IMG/VR virus record: IMGVR_UViG_3300029787_000007
Coordinates: 1 to 42,584 of that record
Reading direction: 5' to 3' (one strand)
Source of the DNA: a virus
DNA length: 42,584 bases
The notes under the pieces were generated by a model. That model had not been told where the DNA came from. It made no database searches and was given only the letters and a program-made list of their open reading frames with translations. Below are positions 23,339 to 29,860 of this stretch, in pieces (positions within the stretch are counted from its first letter, which is position 1; every line of letters starts with the position of its first letter). The position numbers were made by a program, and so were the translations under genes.

Positions 23339-23686
23339 ATGGCAAACAAACAAAAGCTTTCAACAACAATCAATAAAAGCATTATAACTAAATTAAAAGA
23401 TCAAAGCAAGTTAAATGATAGTTTATTAGTGTTGATATCTAATTTAACCTTAGAAGACCTTATAGCTATTAAATTAGAACTTTCTTGTAATCTTATTAAT
23501 AATAGGTTATATGGTTTTGATATTTGGAGAAATTCTAATAAGATTGTTCAGGAGGCAATTTTGAAATTTGCAATCTCAACAACTAAATCTAAAAAAGATG
23601 CAGCAAGATTCTTAGATCTTACCTATGTAGAATTTAAGAAATTGCTCAGAAGATATGATATAGAATCATACTTCAACGATGTTTGA
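23339..23686 (+). CDS. Fis-like helix-turn-helix DNA-binding protein
   Basis: The C-terminal ~40 residues (VQEAILKFAIS ... KKDAARFLDLTYVEFKKLLRRYDI) match the Fis/NtrC-type HTH pattern: a first helix, then DAARFL, then a recognition helix with KLLRRY. The N-terminal ~70 residues are helical and may dimerise. The ATG at 23339 is chosen; GTG 23336 is adjacent. It lies just before the tmRNA unit and could control it or its own promoter, whose -35 lies in an inverted repeat. Confidence 0.7.
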   Translation: MANKQKLSTTINKSIITKLKDQSKLNDSLLVLISNLTLEDLIAIKLELSCNLINNRLYGFDIWRNSNKIVQEAILKFAISTTKSKKDAARFLDLTYVEFKKLLRRYDIESYFNDV

Positions 23687-23711
23687 AAAATTTAAACCAA
23701 CCGTTTAATAT
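23683..23711 (+). promoter_or_regulatory. Promoter for the small gene-tmRNA transcript
   Basis: TTGAAA (23683-23688) and TAATAT (23706-23711) are separated by 17 bases and overlap the stop of the Fis-like gene. Transcription would begin near 23718 and run through the structured leader, the small gene at 23819 and the tmRNA. Confidence 0.55.
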
Positions 23712-23717
23712 GTTATA

Positions 23718-23818
23718 AGTTAATATCCAGATGCCTCAATAAGGATATAAAATAATTGGGAGGCTAGCGAGTGGGGAGCAAGAGAACCACAGCCGGTTGG
23801 CTTTTAACAGGAGACAAA
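23718..23818 (+). promoter_or_regulatory. Structured 5' leader
   Basis: About 100 bases between the predicted start site and the ATG at 23819 contain three successive complementary pairs. These are GCCTC (23733-23737) with GAGGC (23760-23764), GTGG (23771-23774) with CCAC (23787-23790), and AGCC (23791-23794) with GGCT (23799-23802). The last is followed by TTT and then the AGGAG site. The final hairpin is terminator-like. No known riboswitch consensus was recognised. Confidence 0.45.
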
Positions 23819-24052
23819 ATGTGGAAAGTGTACAAATATAACGGGCGCCTTATTCAAGGTGATTTAATTAGTAAACATTCTTCAGAGTCAGCTGCTATCA
23901 AAGCAGCAAAAAAGAAAATTGATTTTAAAAAACAAGTTAAAGAAAAATCAAAAGAAGAAATTGTCATTTGGCTTGACGATGATGATGGAACACCTATGGG
24001 AATTATAGTCAAGAAAGTAAGAAAAGGGAGCGAAATGGTTTCGACAGGGTAA
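23819..24052 (+). CDS. Small basic protein whose end overlaps the tmRNA
   Basis: AGGAG at 23810-23814 precedes the ATG. The 77-residue protein is basic (MWKVYKYNGRLIQ, AAIKAAKKKIDFKKQVKEK) with an acidic DDDDG turn and beta segments. Its last eight codons and stop lie inside the tmRNA, and the tmRNA's first base falls exactly at the boundary of codons 69 and 70. The sequence up to codon 69 looks like a complete domain. The GTG at 23771 is in frame but lies within the structured leader. Confidence 0.6.
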   Translation: MWKVYKYNGRLIQGDLISKHSSESAAIKAAKKKIDFKKQVKEKSKEEIVIWLDDDDGTPMGIIVKKVRKGSEMVSTG

Positions 24053-24362
24053 GGAAAAAGCTAAGTGCAAGCAGGTAAGATACAGCCTTAATAGTTCAAA
24101 ATAATAGTTGCAAATAACAACACACATTTCGAAGCAGCACGCTTAGCGGCTTAATCGAGGAGGTTAATTAGAACCTTCTATCCAATCTAATTAAAATAAC
24201 AGATAAGTTATAAAAATCAAACTATTTATCGCAACAGGGTGGTAAGCGATATCTTATAACCATCTATCTTTGTCAATAGGTGATAGTAAATTGACTAAGC
24301 TTGTGAATGACTTGCCTTTTGAGATATCGTGGACGCGGGTTCGACTCCCGCCGCTTCCACCA
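24026..24362 (+). ncRNA. ssrA: Transfer-messenger RNA (tmRNA)
   Basis: GGGAGCG (24026-24032) pairs with CGCTTCC (24352-24358), with one G-U pair, as the acceptor stem. An encoded CCA is at 24360-24362. The 5' part has the typical GGTTTCGACAGG signature, and the 3' part has a T-arm with GGTTCGACTCCC. The tag reading frame runs 24110-24154 and encodes ANNNTHFEAARLAA followed by TAA, ending in the protease-targeting LAA. Complementary segments after the tag fit the usual pseudoknots. It should rescue stalled ribosomes and tag products for degradation. tmRNAs are known in a few large phages but are rare. Confidence 0.95.
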
Positions 24363-24388
24363 TTTAAATTTAATTAAGGAGAAATAAA

Positions 24389-24544
24389 ATGAGAGAATTT
24401 TTAAGCTCACGTAATGTAAGTTTAGGCTGCGCAGCAATTAATGCAGTTTTTGCCGTTAGTGCAGTGATTAACGGAAGTTGGATTTGGTTTGGAGTATCCA
24501 CAGGTCTTGCTGCATTGTGTTATCACAATTATTTGAAAGGTTAA
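24389..24544 (+). CDS. Small membrane protein, 51 aa
   Basis: AAGGAG (24376-24381) precedes the ATG. The product has two hydrophobic segments (VSLGCAAINAVFAVSAVI and WIWFGVSTGLAALCY) and a short LKG tail. It lies 26 bases after the tmRNA and is probably transcribed with it. No family is recognised. Confidence 0.55.
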   Translation: MREFLSSRNVSLGCAAINAVFAVSAVINGSWIWFGVSTGLAALCYHNYLKG

Positions 24545-24545
24545 C

Positions 24546-24755
24546 ATGAATAAATTTATACAAAATATACGAAATAAGATACAATATAAACGAGTAGAAA
24601 AAACTCACTTCATAGATGACGACTTAGACGGTGAGGTGACAGATGAAATTGAAAAAGCTCTTTGGGAGCTAAAGGAAGGCATGGATCTTCCAACAGAAGA
24701 AGTAGAAAAAGCAGTCAAAAGTCGTAAATTAATAAAGGATGAAAATAAAAAATGA
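24546..24755 (+). CDS. Hypothetical charged helical protein, 69 aa
   Basis: The protein has a basic N-terminal helix (FIQNIRNKIQYKRVEK) and an acidic centre (DDDLDGEVTDEIEKALWELKEG). It ends with a Lys-rich tail overlapping the FKBP gene (ATGA). Function is unknown. Confidence 0.55.
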   Translation: MNKFIQNIRNKIQYKRVEKTHFIDDDLDGEVTDEIEKALWELKEGMDLPTEEVEKAVKSRKLIKDENKK

Positions 24756-25318
24756 AGACAGTAGAAGCCGGCAACAATGTTGTGTTGCACTATATAGTGA
24801 CTATTGATGATGGTATTGAATACGAAAATACACATCATGCTAGTCCTTTAAATATTTCAATTGGAAAAGGACAAATATTAAAGAATGTTGAGGAAGCCCT
24901 TCTTGGAATGACTGTGGGCGAAACTAAAAAAGTTGAGCTAACGCCAGAGCAGGCTTTTGGAGAAAGAAGAGATAACTCTCTTTCAAAGTTTCCAAGAAAT
25001 ATATTTCCAAATAATGGAAACAGCCTTAAATTAAATGAAACAATTGTTGGGCGTAGAAGTCCTGAAGGACCTCCGATTCTAGCGACGGTAAATTCTTTCA
25101 CTGACGAAGAGATAATTTTAGATATGAATCACCCCTTGGCAGGAAAAAATGTTAGTTATGAACTTGAAATTATTCAAATTGCAGAAGACACGACAACCTT
25201 TCAACGTTCTCTTGATGAGTATACAGTTAAGGAGCTTCGCGGATTTGCTAAGGAAAAAGGTATTAAAGGATTTTCTACCATGAAAAAGGCCGAACTTGTT
25301 GAATCTCTCAGTAGCTGA
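24752..25318 (+). CDS. SlyD-like FKBP peptidyl-prolyl isomerase with C-terminal SAP-like domain
   Basis: The first ~145 residues follow SlyD-type FKBPs: VVLHYIVTIDDGIEYENT, SPLNISIGKGQIL, VEEALLGMTVGET, LTPEQAFGERRD, and the C-terminal half LDMNHPLAGKNVSYELEI. Between them is the insert-in-flap region. The last ~35 residues (YTVKELRGFAKEKGIKGFSTMKKAELVESLS) form a helix-extended-helix SAP/Rho-N-like motif that binds nucleic acid. This fusion would couple a foldase or chaperone to nucleic acid and differs from the His-rich tail of bacterial SlyD. It is 188 aa long and complete. Confidence 0.85.
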   Translation: MKTVEAGNNVVLHYIVTIDDGIEYENTHHASPLNISIGKGQILKNVEEALLGMTVGETKKVELTPEQAFGERRDNSLSKFPRNIFPNNGNSLKLNETIVGRRSPEGPPILATVNSFTDEEIILDMNHPLAGKNVSYELEIIQIAEDTTTFQRSLDEYTVKELRGFAKEKGIKGFSTMKKAELVESLSS

Positions 25319-25329
25319 ATAATTAATAT

Positions 25330-25572
25330 GTGAAAGATGACGAATACCAGTTTCGTATTGGCGATATTGTAAGAGAAAAAGAATTTATTACAATAGGTTG
25401 CGATGCTCAAATGACTGGTTTAGTTGTTTCTGTTAACTCTACGTTTCACATGAACGAAAGAGTAGTTCACGATAGATTAGTGATTATGTGGTTTGAAACC
25501 GGTGCTCAAGAAGAAATGCCAGATGTTCTTGTGGAGCTGGTTTCTTCCGTAATCAGTACAAAAAAACGTTGA
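25330..25572 (+). CDS. Small SH3-like barrel protein (GTG start)
   Basis: GTG at 25330 starts an 80-residue protein with FRIGDIVREKEF, MTGLVVSVNSTF, DRLVIMWFETG and VELVSSV, the recurring barrel pattern. It is the last gene before a strong terminator, and its stop lies seven bases before the hairpin. Function is unknown. Confidence 0.65.
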   Translation: MKDDEYQFRIGDIVREKEFITIGCDAQMTGLVVSVNSTFHMNERVVHDRLVIMWFETGAQEEMPDVLVELVSSVISTKKR

Positions 25573-25578
25573 CTATTT

Positions 25579-25607
25579 GAAGGGCTTTTTGCCCTTCATT
25601 TTTTTTT
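25579..25607 (+). terminator. Intrinsic terminator
   Basis: GAAGGGC (25579-25585) and GCCCTTC (25591-25597) form a perfect 7-bp stem with a five-T loop, followed by A and nine T. It ends the tmRNA-FKBP unit. Confidence 0.9.
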
Positions 25608-25651
25608 ATAAAAAACTTAAAATTTTTGGTATGATTAAAAGACGATCTCAA

Positions 25652-25690
25652 TACGTATTAATGGAGGCGTTTATTACGAATCAAAATTAA
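25652..25690 (+). promoter_or_regulatory. Conserved 11-base box with nine-codon leader ORF
   Basis: TACGTATTAAT (25652-25662) is nearly identical to TACGTACTAAT (26192-26202), and each precedes a gene start. An ATG at 25661 opens a nine-codon ORF (MEAFITNQN) whose TAA overlaps the ATG of the next gene (TAATG). A GGAGG at 25663-25667 lies inside this mini-ORF. The role is unknown. Confidence 0.3.
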
Positions 25691-26151
25691 TGGAAATAAA
25701 AGTAGCATTTTATAAAGGTAGGGGCGATTTATTTAACAAAATCGTTAGATGGTGGACAAAAAGTCCATATTCTCATACGGAATTAATACTGCCTGACGGG
25801 GTTACTTGGATTCGTATTGGTCCTTTTTCTTCATCAAAGTTAAGTGCTATAACTCGCGAAAAGTGGGATGTTGAACAATGGGATTTTGTAACACTTAAAG
25901 TTACAGAAGAACAGGTAGCAATAATAAAAGAATTTTTTGAACGCACAAAAGGTTGTCGATATGATTGGTGGGGTATGATACTTTCACATATCGTGCCTTT
26001 TAAAATTAAACAAAAAGGTAAATGGTATTGTAGTGAATGGATTGCGCATGCTTTAAGAGTAAGCAGAGTTATCGATTGGAGAAAAGCAAGAATTTTTGAA
26101 AGAGCAAAAGTTTCTCCTGCAATTTTATATGATATTATCTCTTTAAATTAA
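25690..26151 (+). CDS. Permuted papain-fold (YiiX/NlpC-P60-like) enzyme
   Basis: The 153-residue protein starts MEIKVAFYKGRGDLFNKIVRWW. It has the catalytic His in SPYSHTELIL and the Cys in KWYCSEWIAHAL, in the His-before-Cys order of the permuted NlpC/P60 (YaeF/YiiX) group. Members hydrolyse peptide, ester or amide bonds, sometimes in cell wall or lipids. There is no signal peptide, so it would act in the cytoplasm, in the virion or after release. It follows a terminator and starts a new unit. Confidence 0.75.
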   Translation: MEIKVAFYKGRGDLFNKIVRWWTKSPYSHTELILPDGVTWIRIGPFSSSKLSAITREKWDVEQWDFVTLKVTEEQVAIIKEFFERTKGCRYDWWGMILSHIVPFKIKQKGKWYCSEWIAHALRVSRVIDWRKARIFERAKVSPAILYDIISLN

Positions 26152-26191
26152 TAAAATTTAGTAAAGAAGACGTTTTTAATAAGTCGTCCCC

Positions 26192-26202
26192 TACGTACTA
26201 AT
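26192..26202 (+). promoter_or_regulatory. Second copy of the conserved box, before the VWA lipoprotein gene
   Basis: TACGTACTAAT differs from the 25652 copy by one base. CCCT and AGGG flank it (26189-26192, 26203-26206 region), so the short AGGG just before the ATG could be paired. GACG and CGTC further upstream could also pair. No good ribosome site is otherwise visible. Confidence 0.3.
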
Positions 26203-26206
26203 AGGG

Positions 26207-27220
26207 ATGGCAAAAAATTATTTAAAACAACTGCTAGTATTTGTAGCAGCCGTTTTATCAGGCTGCACAACTAATATGGATTATCACCTTGTTGGTGAGG
26301 GTTCTGGAATACACGTTGTTTATGAAGAAGTTGAAGTTCCTATTTATATTTATGAAGAGGTGCCAACAGACCCAGGACTTATATGGGTAGACTCTTTTAT
26401 ACAGCCTCAATCAGTTGATGGAGTTGATATTATTTGGGTTATAGATACGTCAGGCTCTATGAATTTATATGATGAAGAGTTATTATCTGGTATAGAAGCA
26501 ATGTTATTGGCATTGCCAGAAAGCGGATGGCGGCTAGCCATGATGTCGAATGATCCAGGTGAGGCTTCAATTGAAGCGCAGTTTCCATTAGTTCCAGGCG
26601 ATGATATTGTAGACGCTGAAAACATGTATAATAATATGGGCCGCGGCCATCGAGAAGAAGGATTCGACGCAGCGTATGAATATTTAGTTAACAATTCTTA
26701 TGCTCAGACTTGGCTTCGTTATGATGCTGCTTTGCTAGTTGTGTTTGTTTCAGATGAAGAAGAGCAAAGTGACGATCATTTTCCTACGGTCGATGGATTT
26801 ATATCATGGTATCAAACTGAAAGAAACGGATCGGCTTACATATCAAGTATTGTAAATGTAGATCAAGAAGATTCAGTATGTGAAAGAACACCAAGCCCTA
26901 TTAATATAGGTGACAGATATATGGAGGCTACCAATCATTTTATGGGCCAAATTGTGGACATTTGTTCTGAGGATTGGAGTGCGGGAGTTGTAGATGCAGC
27001 TACACGTTTAGAGCCTTATGAATATATTCAGCTAACTTACGAGCCAGTTGAAGAATCAATTAGAGTGTTTATAAATGGAGGTTTAAATTATGATTGGTAT
27101 TATTCTGCCACTGATAATACTATTTACTTTACAGTTATTCCGGGTGGGAATAATTTAGTGGAAGTGGGGTATCGTTATTTTCCAGATGAAGGGGGTGACA
27201 CCGGAGATACTGCTGCGTAA
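26207..27220 (+). CDS. VWA-domain lipoprotein
   Basis: The N-terminus (MAKNYLKQLLVFVAAVLSGC) is a lipoprotein signal with lipidation expected at Cys20. A VWA domain follows (about residues 70-260) with the MIDAS motif DTSGSMN after DIIWVI. FVSDEEE lies at the later metal site and two further Cys (VCERTPS, DICSEDW) could form a disulfide. A beta-rich C-terminal domain ends with DEGGDTGDTAA, a tail style common in deltaproteobacteria-like surface proteins. It should sit on the host membrane or in the periplasm. This is unusual for a phage and may be host-derived. Confidence 0.8.
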   Translation: MAKNYLKQLLVFVAAVLSGCTTNMDYHLVGEGSGIHVVYEEVEVPIYIYEEVPTDPGLIWVDSFIQPQSVDGVDIIWVIDTSGSMNLYDEELLSGIEAMLLALPESGWRLAMMSNDPGEASIEAQFPLVPGDDIVDAENMYNNMGRGHREEGFDAAYEYLVNNSYAQTWLRYDAALLVVFVSDEEEQSDDHFPTVDGFISWYQTERNGSAYISSIVNVDQEDSVCERTPSPINIGDRYMEATNHFMGQIVDICSEDWSAGVVDAATRLEPYEYIQLTYEPVEESIRVFINGGLNYDWYYSATDNTIYFTVIPGGNNLVEVGYRYFPDEGGDTGDTAA

Positions 27221-27229
27221 GGGGGACAC

Positions 27230-27526
27230 ATGTTAGAATTTTTATTATTAATATTAGGTATTAACTGCTTTACTTTTGCATATTTTGGATATAAATTTAT
27301 GCAATTTAGAAAAAACGAAAAATATAGAACACAAGAACTAAATCATAGGGTACAATGTTTATTGGATCAGATGAAACAAGAGTATCAATCTGAAAGAGAG
27401 GCGGAATTAAATGAAAAGCCTCCGGTTAATATTTTTAGAGAGCACGTAATTGACGAGATATCCAAACAACGACTCATCTACGACGAGGAATCAGGACGGT
27501 ACATCAGACTACGACAGATCAAGTAG
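27230..27526 (+). CDS. Single-pass membrane protein with coiled-coil (possible i-spanin)
   Basis: The N-terminal segment (LEFLLLILGINCFTFAYFGY) is a membrane helix. It is followed by Lys/Arg and a long charged helix (RVQCLLDQMKQEYQSEREAEL). An N-terminal anchor plus a periplasmic coiled coil is the i-spanin layout. The next gene starts inside it in another frame, as in Rz/Rz1 pairs. Base spacing and the AAGGGGG before the ATG support it as a real gene. The spanin role is an inference. Confidence 0.5.
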   Translation: MLEFLLLILGINCFTFAYFGYKFMQFRKNEKYRTQELNHRVQCLLDQMKQEYQSEREAELNEKPPVNIFREHVIDEISKQRLIYDEESGRYIRLRQIK

Positions 27527-27791
27527 AAGACCTATAGAACCACCAGATCCTTTAGCGTCTCTAGACTTATCATTTATAGGTAAAGGTATATTTTATATTT
27601 GTTTAACAATTGTTATGATTGTATTTATAAATTCTTGTCAAGTAGACGAAGAAGTTATTAAGCAATGTGAGACCTCTTGTAGTTCTAACGGCAACCGTAT
27701 GGATTCAGTATCCGTATTTGGATGTGATTGCGAACAAAAACAAGATTCCTTTTCATCACCATGGGTAATACCCAGCCCCACAGGAGATTAA
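27450..27791 (+). CDS. Membrane protein with Cys-rich outer domain (TTG start)
   Basis: TTG at 27450 lies 77 bases inside the previous gene. The 113-residue protein has a polar N-terminus, one membrane segment (GIFYICLTIVMIVFIN) and then SCQVDEE...CETSC...CDCEQK. The six Cys suggest disulfides outside the cytoplasm. INSC could be a poor lipobox. The pairing with 27230 resembles overlapping spanin genes, but a real o-spanin would have a clean lipobox at its start. Confidence 0.5.
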   Translation: MTRYPNNDSSTTRNQDGTSDYDRSSRRPIEPPDPLASLDLSFIGKGIFYICLTIVMIVFINSCQVDEEVIKQCETSCSSNGNRMDSVSVFGCDCEQKQDSFSSPWVIPSPTGD

Positions 27792-28598
27792 ATGCTACAA
27801 GCACAACACCTTATATTATTTGATGTGGATGGTACTTTAACAGAAGCGCGCCGTCCAATTGAAAAAACAATGCTCAAGGCTTTGCGTGAATTATCACGAT
27901 ATGCAGAAATTGGTTTTCTTACCGGCTCTGGCTTAGAATATATTAAAGAACAGCTTTGGCCAGCCTTAGCAGATCCAATTATACGACAAAATTGTCATTT
28001 ATTACCTTGTAATGGCACAGAGTATGTGATACCATATGGAGATCAAGAAATAATTTTTAACCCCATGTCAAAAGAATATATGATCGATTCAATTGGAAAA
28101 GAAGATTTTCAAAAACTAATGAGTATACTTTGTAAATTTCAAGCTGAAGTAGTAGAAAAAAACAACGATTTACCGTTAACTGGAAATTTTGTTCAAAACC
28201 GAGGCTCTATGATTAATTGGTGTCCAATTGGTAGAAACGCACAACAAGAAGAACGAGATATTTTTAAAGCACTCGATAATCTGTATGGTATTCGAAAAGA
28301 TTATCTTAATAAACTTGAAAATTATACCACTGCCGCTAAAATTAATGTAACAGCTAAGTTAGGGGGAAACACATCATTTGATATTTTTCCAGTTGGTTGG
28401 GATAAAACATTTGCGTTAAATCATTTTGATGGCTCTAATTGGGTATTTTGGTTTGTAGGTGATCGCTGCAGCCCTACAGGAAATGATTATGAGATTTTTT
28501 CCGCGTTAAAAGATTCCGGTCGAGCTTTTGAGGTAGGTTCACCAGAAGAAACTGTAGAAATTATAGATTTTCATATTTTACGAGAATTAGGAGCATAA
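27792..28598 (+). CDS. pmm: Eukaryotic-type phosphomannomutase (HAD)
   Basis: FDVDGTLTEAR is the HAD catalytic motif. LPCNGTEYV, FVQNRGSMINWCPIGRNA and GGNTSFDIFPVGWDKTFAL are the substrate-binding and cap signatures of alpha-phosphomannomutases of the PMM2 type. The length of 268 aa is close to normal (about 245-260). It converts mannose-6-phosphate and mannose-1-phosphate, feeding GDP-mannose and GDP-fucose. A fucosyltransferase gene begins at 42505, so the pathway fits the glycan cluster. Bacteria usually use the unrelated ManB type. Confidence 0.85.
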   Translation: MLQAQHLILFDVDGTLTEARRPIEKTMLKALRELSRYAEIGFLTGSGLEYIKEQLWPALADPIIRQNCHLLPCNGTEYVIPYGDQEIIFNPMSKEYMIDSIGKEDFQKLMSILCKFQAEVVEKNNDLPLTGNFVQNRGSMINWCPIGRNAQQEERDIFKALDNLYGIRKDYLNKLENYTTAAKINVTAKLGGNTSFDIFPVGWDKTFALNHFDGSNWVFWFVGDRCSPTGNDYEIFSALKDSGRAFEVGSPEETVEIIDFHILRELGA

Positions 28599-28601
28599 AA
28601 A

Positions 28602-28793
28602 ATGGAAAAAACACCAAAAAAGTGGCAAAAAGTTAGAATTTTTAATAATTATAATGATGCAAATGAGCTAAGAGGCTTACTATTAGACAACGATGATACA
28701 GGCCTTTTAGAAATCAAAGTCCGTCGCTGTGGCCCAGGTGGTTCACAATTTAAAGTAAAGAAATACTTCCCGGAACAAAAGAAAGGAAAATAA
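28602..28793 (+). CDS. Hypothetical basic protein, 63 aa
   Basis: The protein is Lys/Arg-rich (KKWQKVRIFNNY, KVRRCGPGGSQFKVKK), with an ELRGLLLDNDD helix between. It begins three bases after the PMM stop and ends one codon before the next gene. Function is unknown. Confidence 0.55.
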   Translation: MEKTPKKWQKVRIFNNYNDANELRGLLLDNDDTGLLEIKVRRCGPGGSQFKVKKYFPEQKKGK

Positions 28794-29318
28794 ATGACCG
28801 TTCACGAAAATATGTTTGACGAAAAAAATAAAAGACCTAACGATGAAAAACCACAAACACCAACAGTGATGGTGTCGGGGGGATTTGATCCTGTTCATGC
28901 AGGCCACATTAGAATGATTAGAGACGCAGCTAATTTTGGCGATGTTATTGTTATAGCAAATTCTGATGATTGGCTTTATCGTAAAAAAGGATTTGTTTTT
29001 ATGACATTTGAACAAAGAGCAGAAATACTTAATGCGATTAAGGGTGTAATTTTAGTAGATTCTGTAGATGATACTGATGGAACTGTATGTGAGGCAATTC
29101 GTCGTCTTAAGCCTGATTTTTTTGCAAATGGCGGCGATCGAGGAAAAGCAAATACTCCGGAACAAGCTGTTTGTGAAAAACTAAATGTTAAATTGTTATG
29201 GGGAGTTGGTGGTAATAAAAAATTAGCCAGCTCGTCAGATTTGGTTGAAAATGTTCGTCATCTTGAACAATCTTTGGTACCTCCAATTAGAACAAAAAGT
29301 AAACATTCAGAAAGATAA
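28794..29318 (+). CDS. HxGH nucleotidyltransferase (cytidylyl/ADP-heptose synthase-like)
   Basis: After a ~22-residue polar N-terminus, VSGGFDPVHAGHIRMI carries the HxGH motif. MTFEQRAEILNAIKGV, RRLKPDFFANGGDR and a late SSSDLV segment then fit the glycerol-3-phosphate cytidylyltransferase / heptose-1-phosphate adenylyltransferase group. It would make an activated sugar or alcohol nucleotide. With PMM upstream and the glycosyltransferases downstream it supports a sugar pathway. Specificity is not clear. Confidence 0.8.
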   Translation: MTVHENMFDEKNKRPNDEKPQTPTVMVSGGFDPVHAGHIRMIRDAANFGDVIVIANSDDWLYRKKGFVFMTFEQRAEILNAIKGVILVDSVDDTDGTVCEAIRRLKPDFFANGGDRGKANTPEQAVCEKLNVKLLWGVGGNKKLASSSDLVENVRHLEQSLVPPIRTKSKHSER

Positions 29319-29321
29319 TAC

Positions 29322-29350
29322 TTGACAACTACTTTTAAAGTAGTTATAGT
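29322..29350 (+). promoter_or_regulatory. Consensus promoter with palindromic spacer
   Basis: TTGACA (29322-29327), a 17-base spacer and TATAGT (29345-29350) form a near-consensus promoter. The spacer is almost wholly the palindrome AACTACTTTTAAAGTAGTT (29327-29345; nine-base arms, one central base), an apparent operator. Transcription should start near 29357, only a few bases before ATG 29363. Confidence 0.8.
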
Positions 29351-29362
29351 ATGGACGTACCA

Positions 29363-29860
29363 ATGAAAGCGTTGAAACTTGATGCCACTTATCGCCCTGT
29401 TGAAGTAATTGATGCATTAGATGCTTTAGTGCTTTGTTTAGTTGGAAAAGCAAAAGCTGTGGAAAACTATACAAAAGAAATTTATTCTCCATCAAGATCG
29501 TTTAAAATACCTGCAGTTATTGTATTAAAGAATATTGTTAAATATCACTTTCGAGGCATTGTTTGTAATAGGCAAAATGTTATTTGGAGAGACAATAATA
29601 AATGTCAATACTGTTCTAATATTTTTCCAACTGAAAAATTAACAGTTGATCACGTTATACCAAAAAGCAGAGGGGGAGAAAAAAGCTGGACTAATTTAGT
29701 TGCAGCTTGTAAAAAATGTAATCAAAAAAAAGGTTGCAGAACTTCTCGCGAATGTGGTATGATACCTATACGTCATCCAACAAAACCAAAAACAAGTATT
29801 TTAAAAACTACCAATACAATAAGTGAATTGTGGAAAAATTATTTATGGGAACAAAAATGA
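29363..29860 (+). CDS. HNH endonuclease
   Basis: The 165-residue protein has CQYC...LTVDHVIPKSRGGEKSWTNLVAACKKCNQKKG. These are the two zinc CxxC pairs and the DH...N core of the common free-standing HNH family. The N-terminal ~70 residues (LDATYRPVEVIDALDALVL) match the usual extra domain of these genes. ATG 29363 is chosen because ATG 29351 directly abuts the -10 box. The mRNA would be nearly leaderless. It could be a homing endonuclease or a host- or phage-DNA nuclease. Confidence 0.85.
   Translation: MKALKLDATYRPVEVIDALDALVLCLVGKAKAVENYTKEIYSPSRSFKIPAVIVLKNIVKYHFRGIVCNRQNVIWRDNNKCQYCSNIFPTEKLTVDHVIPKSRGGEKSWTNLVAACKKCNQKKGCRTSRECGMIPIRHPTKPKTSILKTTNTISELWKNYLWEQK

Noticed and set aside
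23771-23818. GTG extension of the tmRNA-overlapping gene
   Set aside because: It would put coding sequence in the structured leader; ATG 23819 has a good AGGAG.
29363-29860. HNH gene as part of an inserted group I intron or intein
   Set aside because: Flanking genes are intact and no intron core was seen; it has its own promoter, so it is a free-standing gene.
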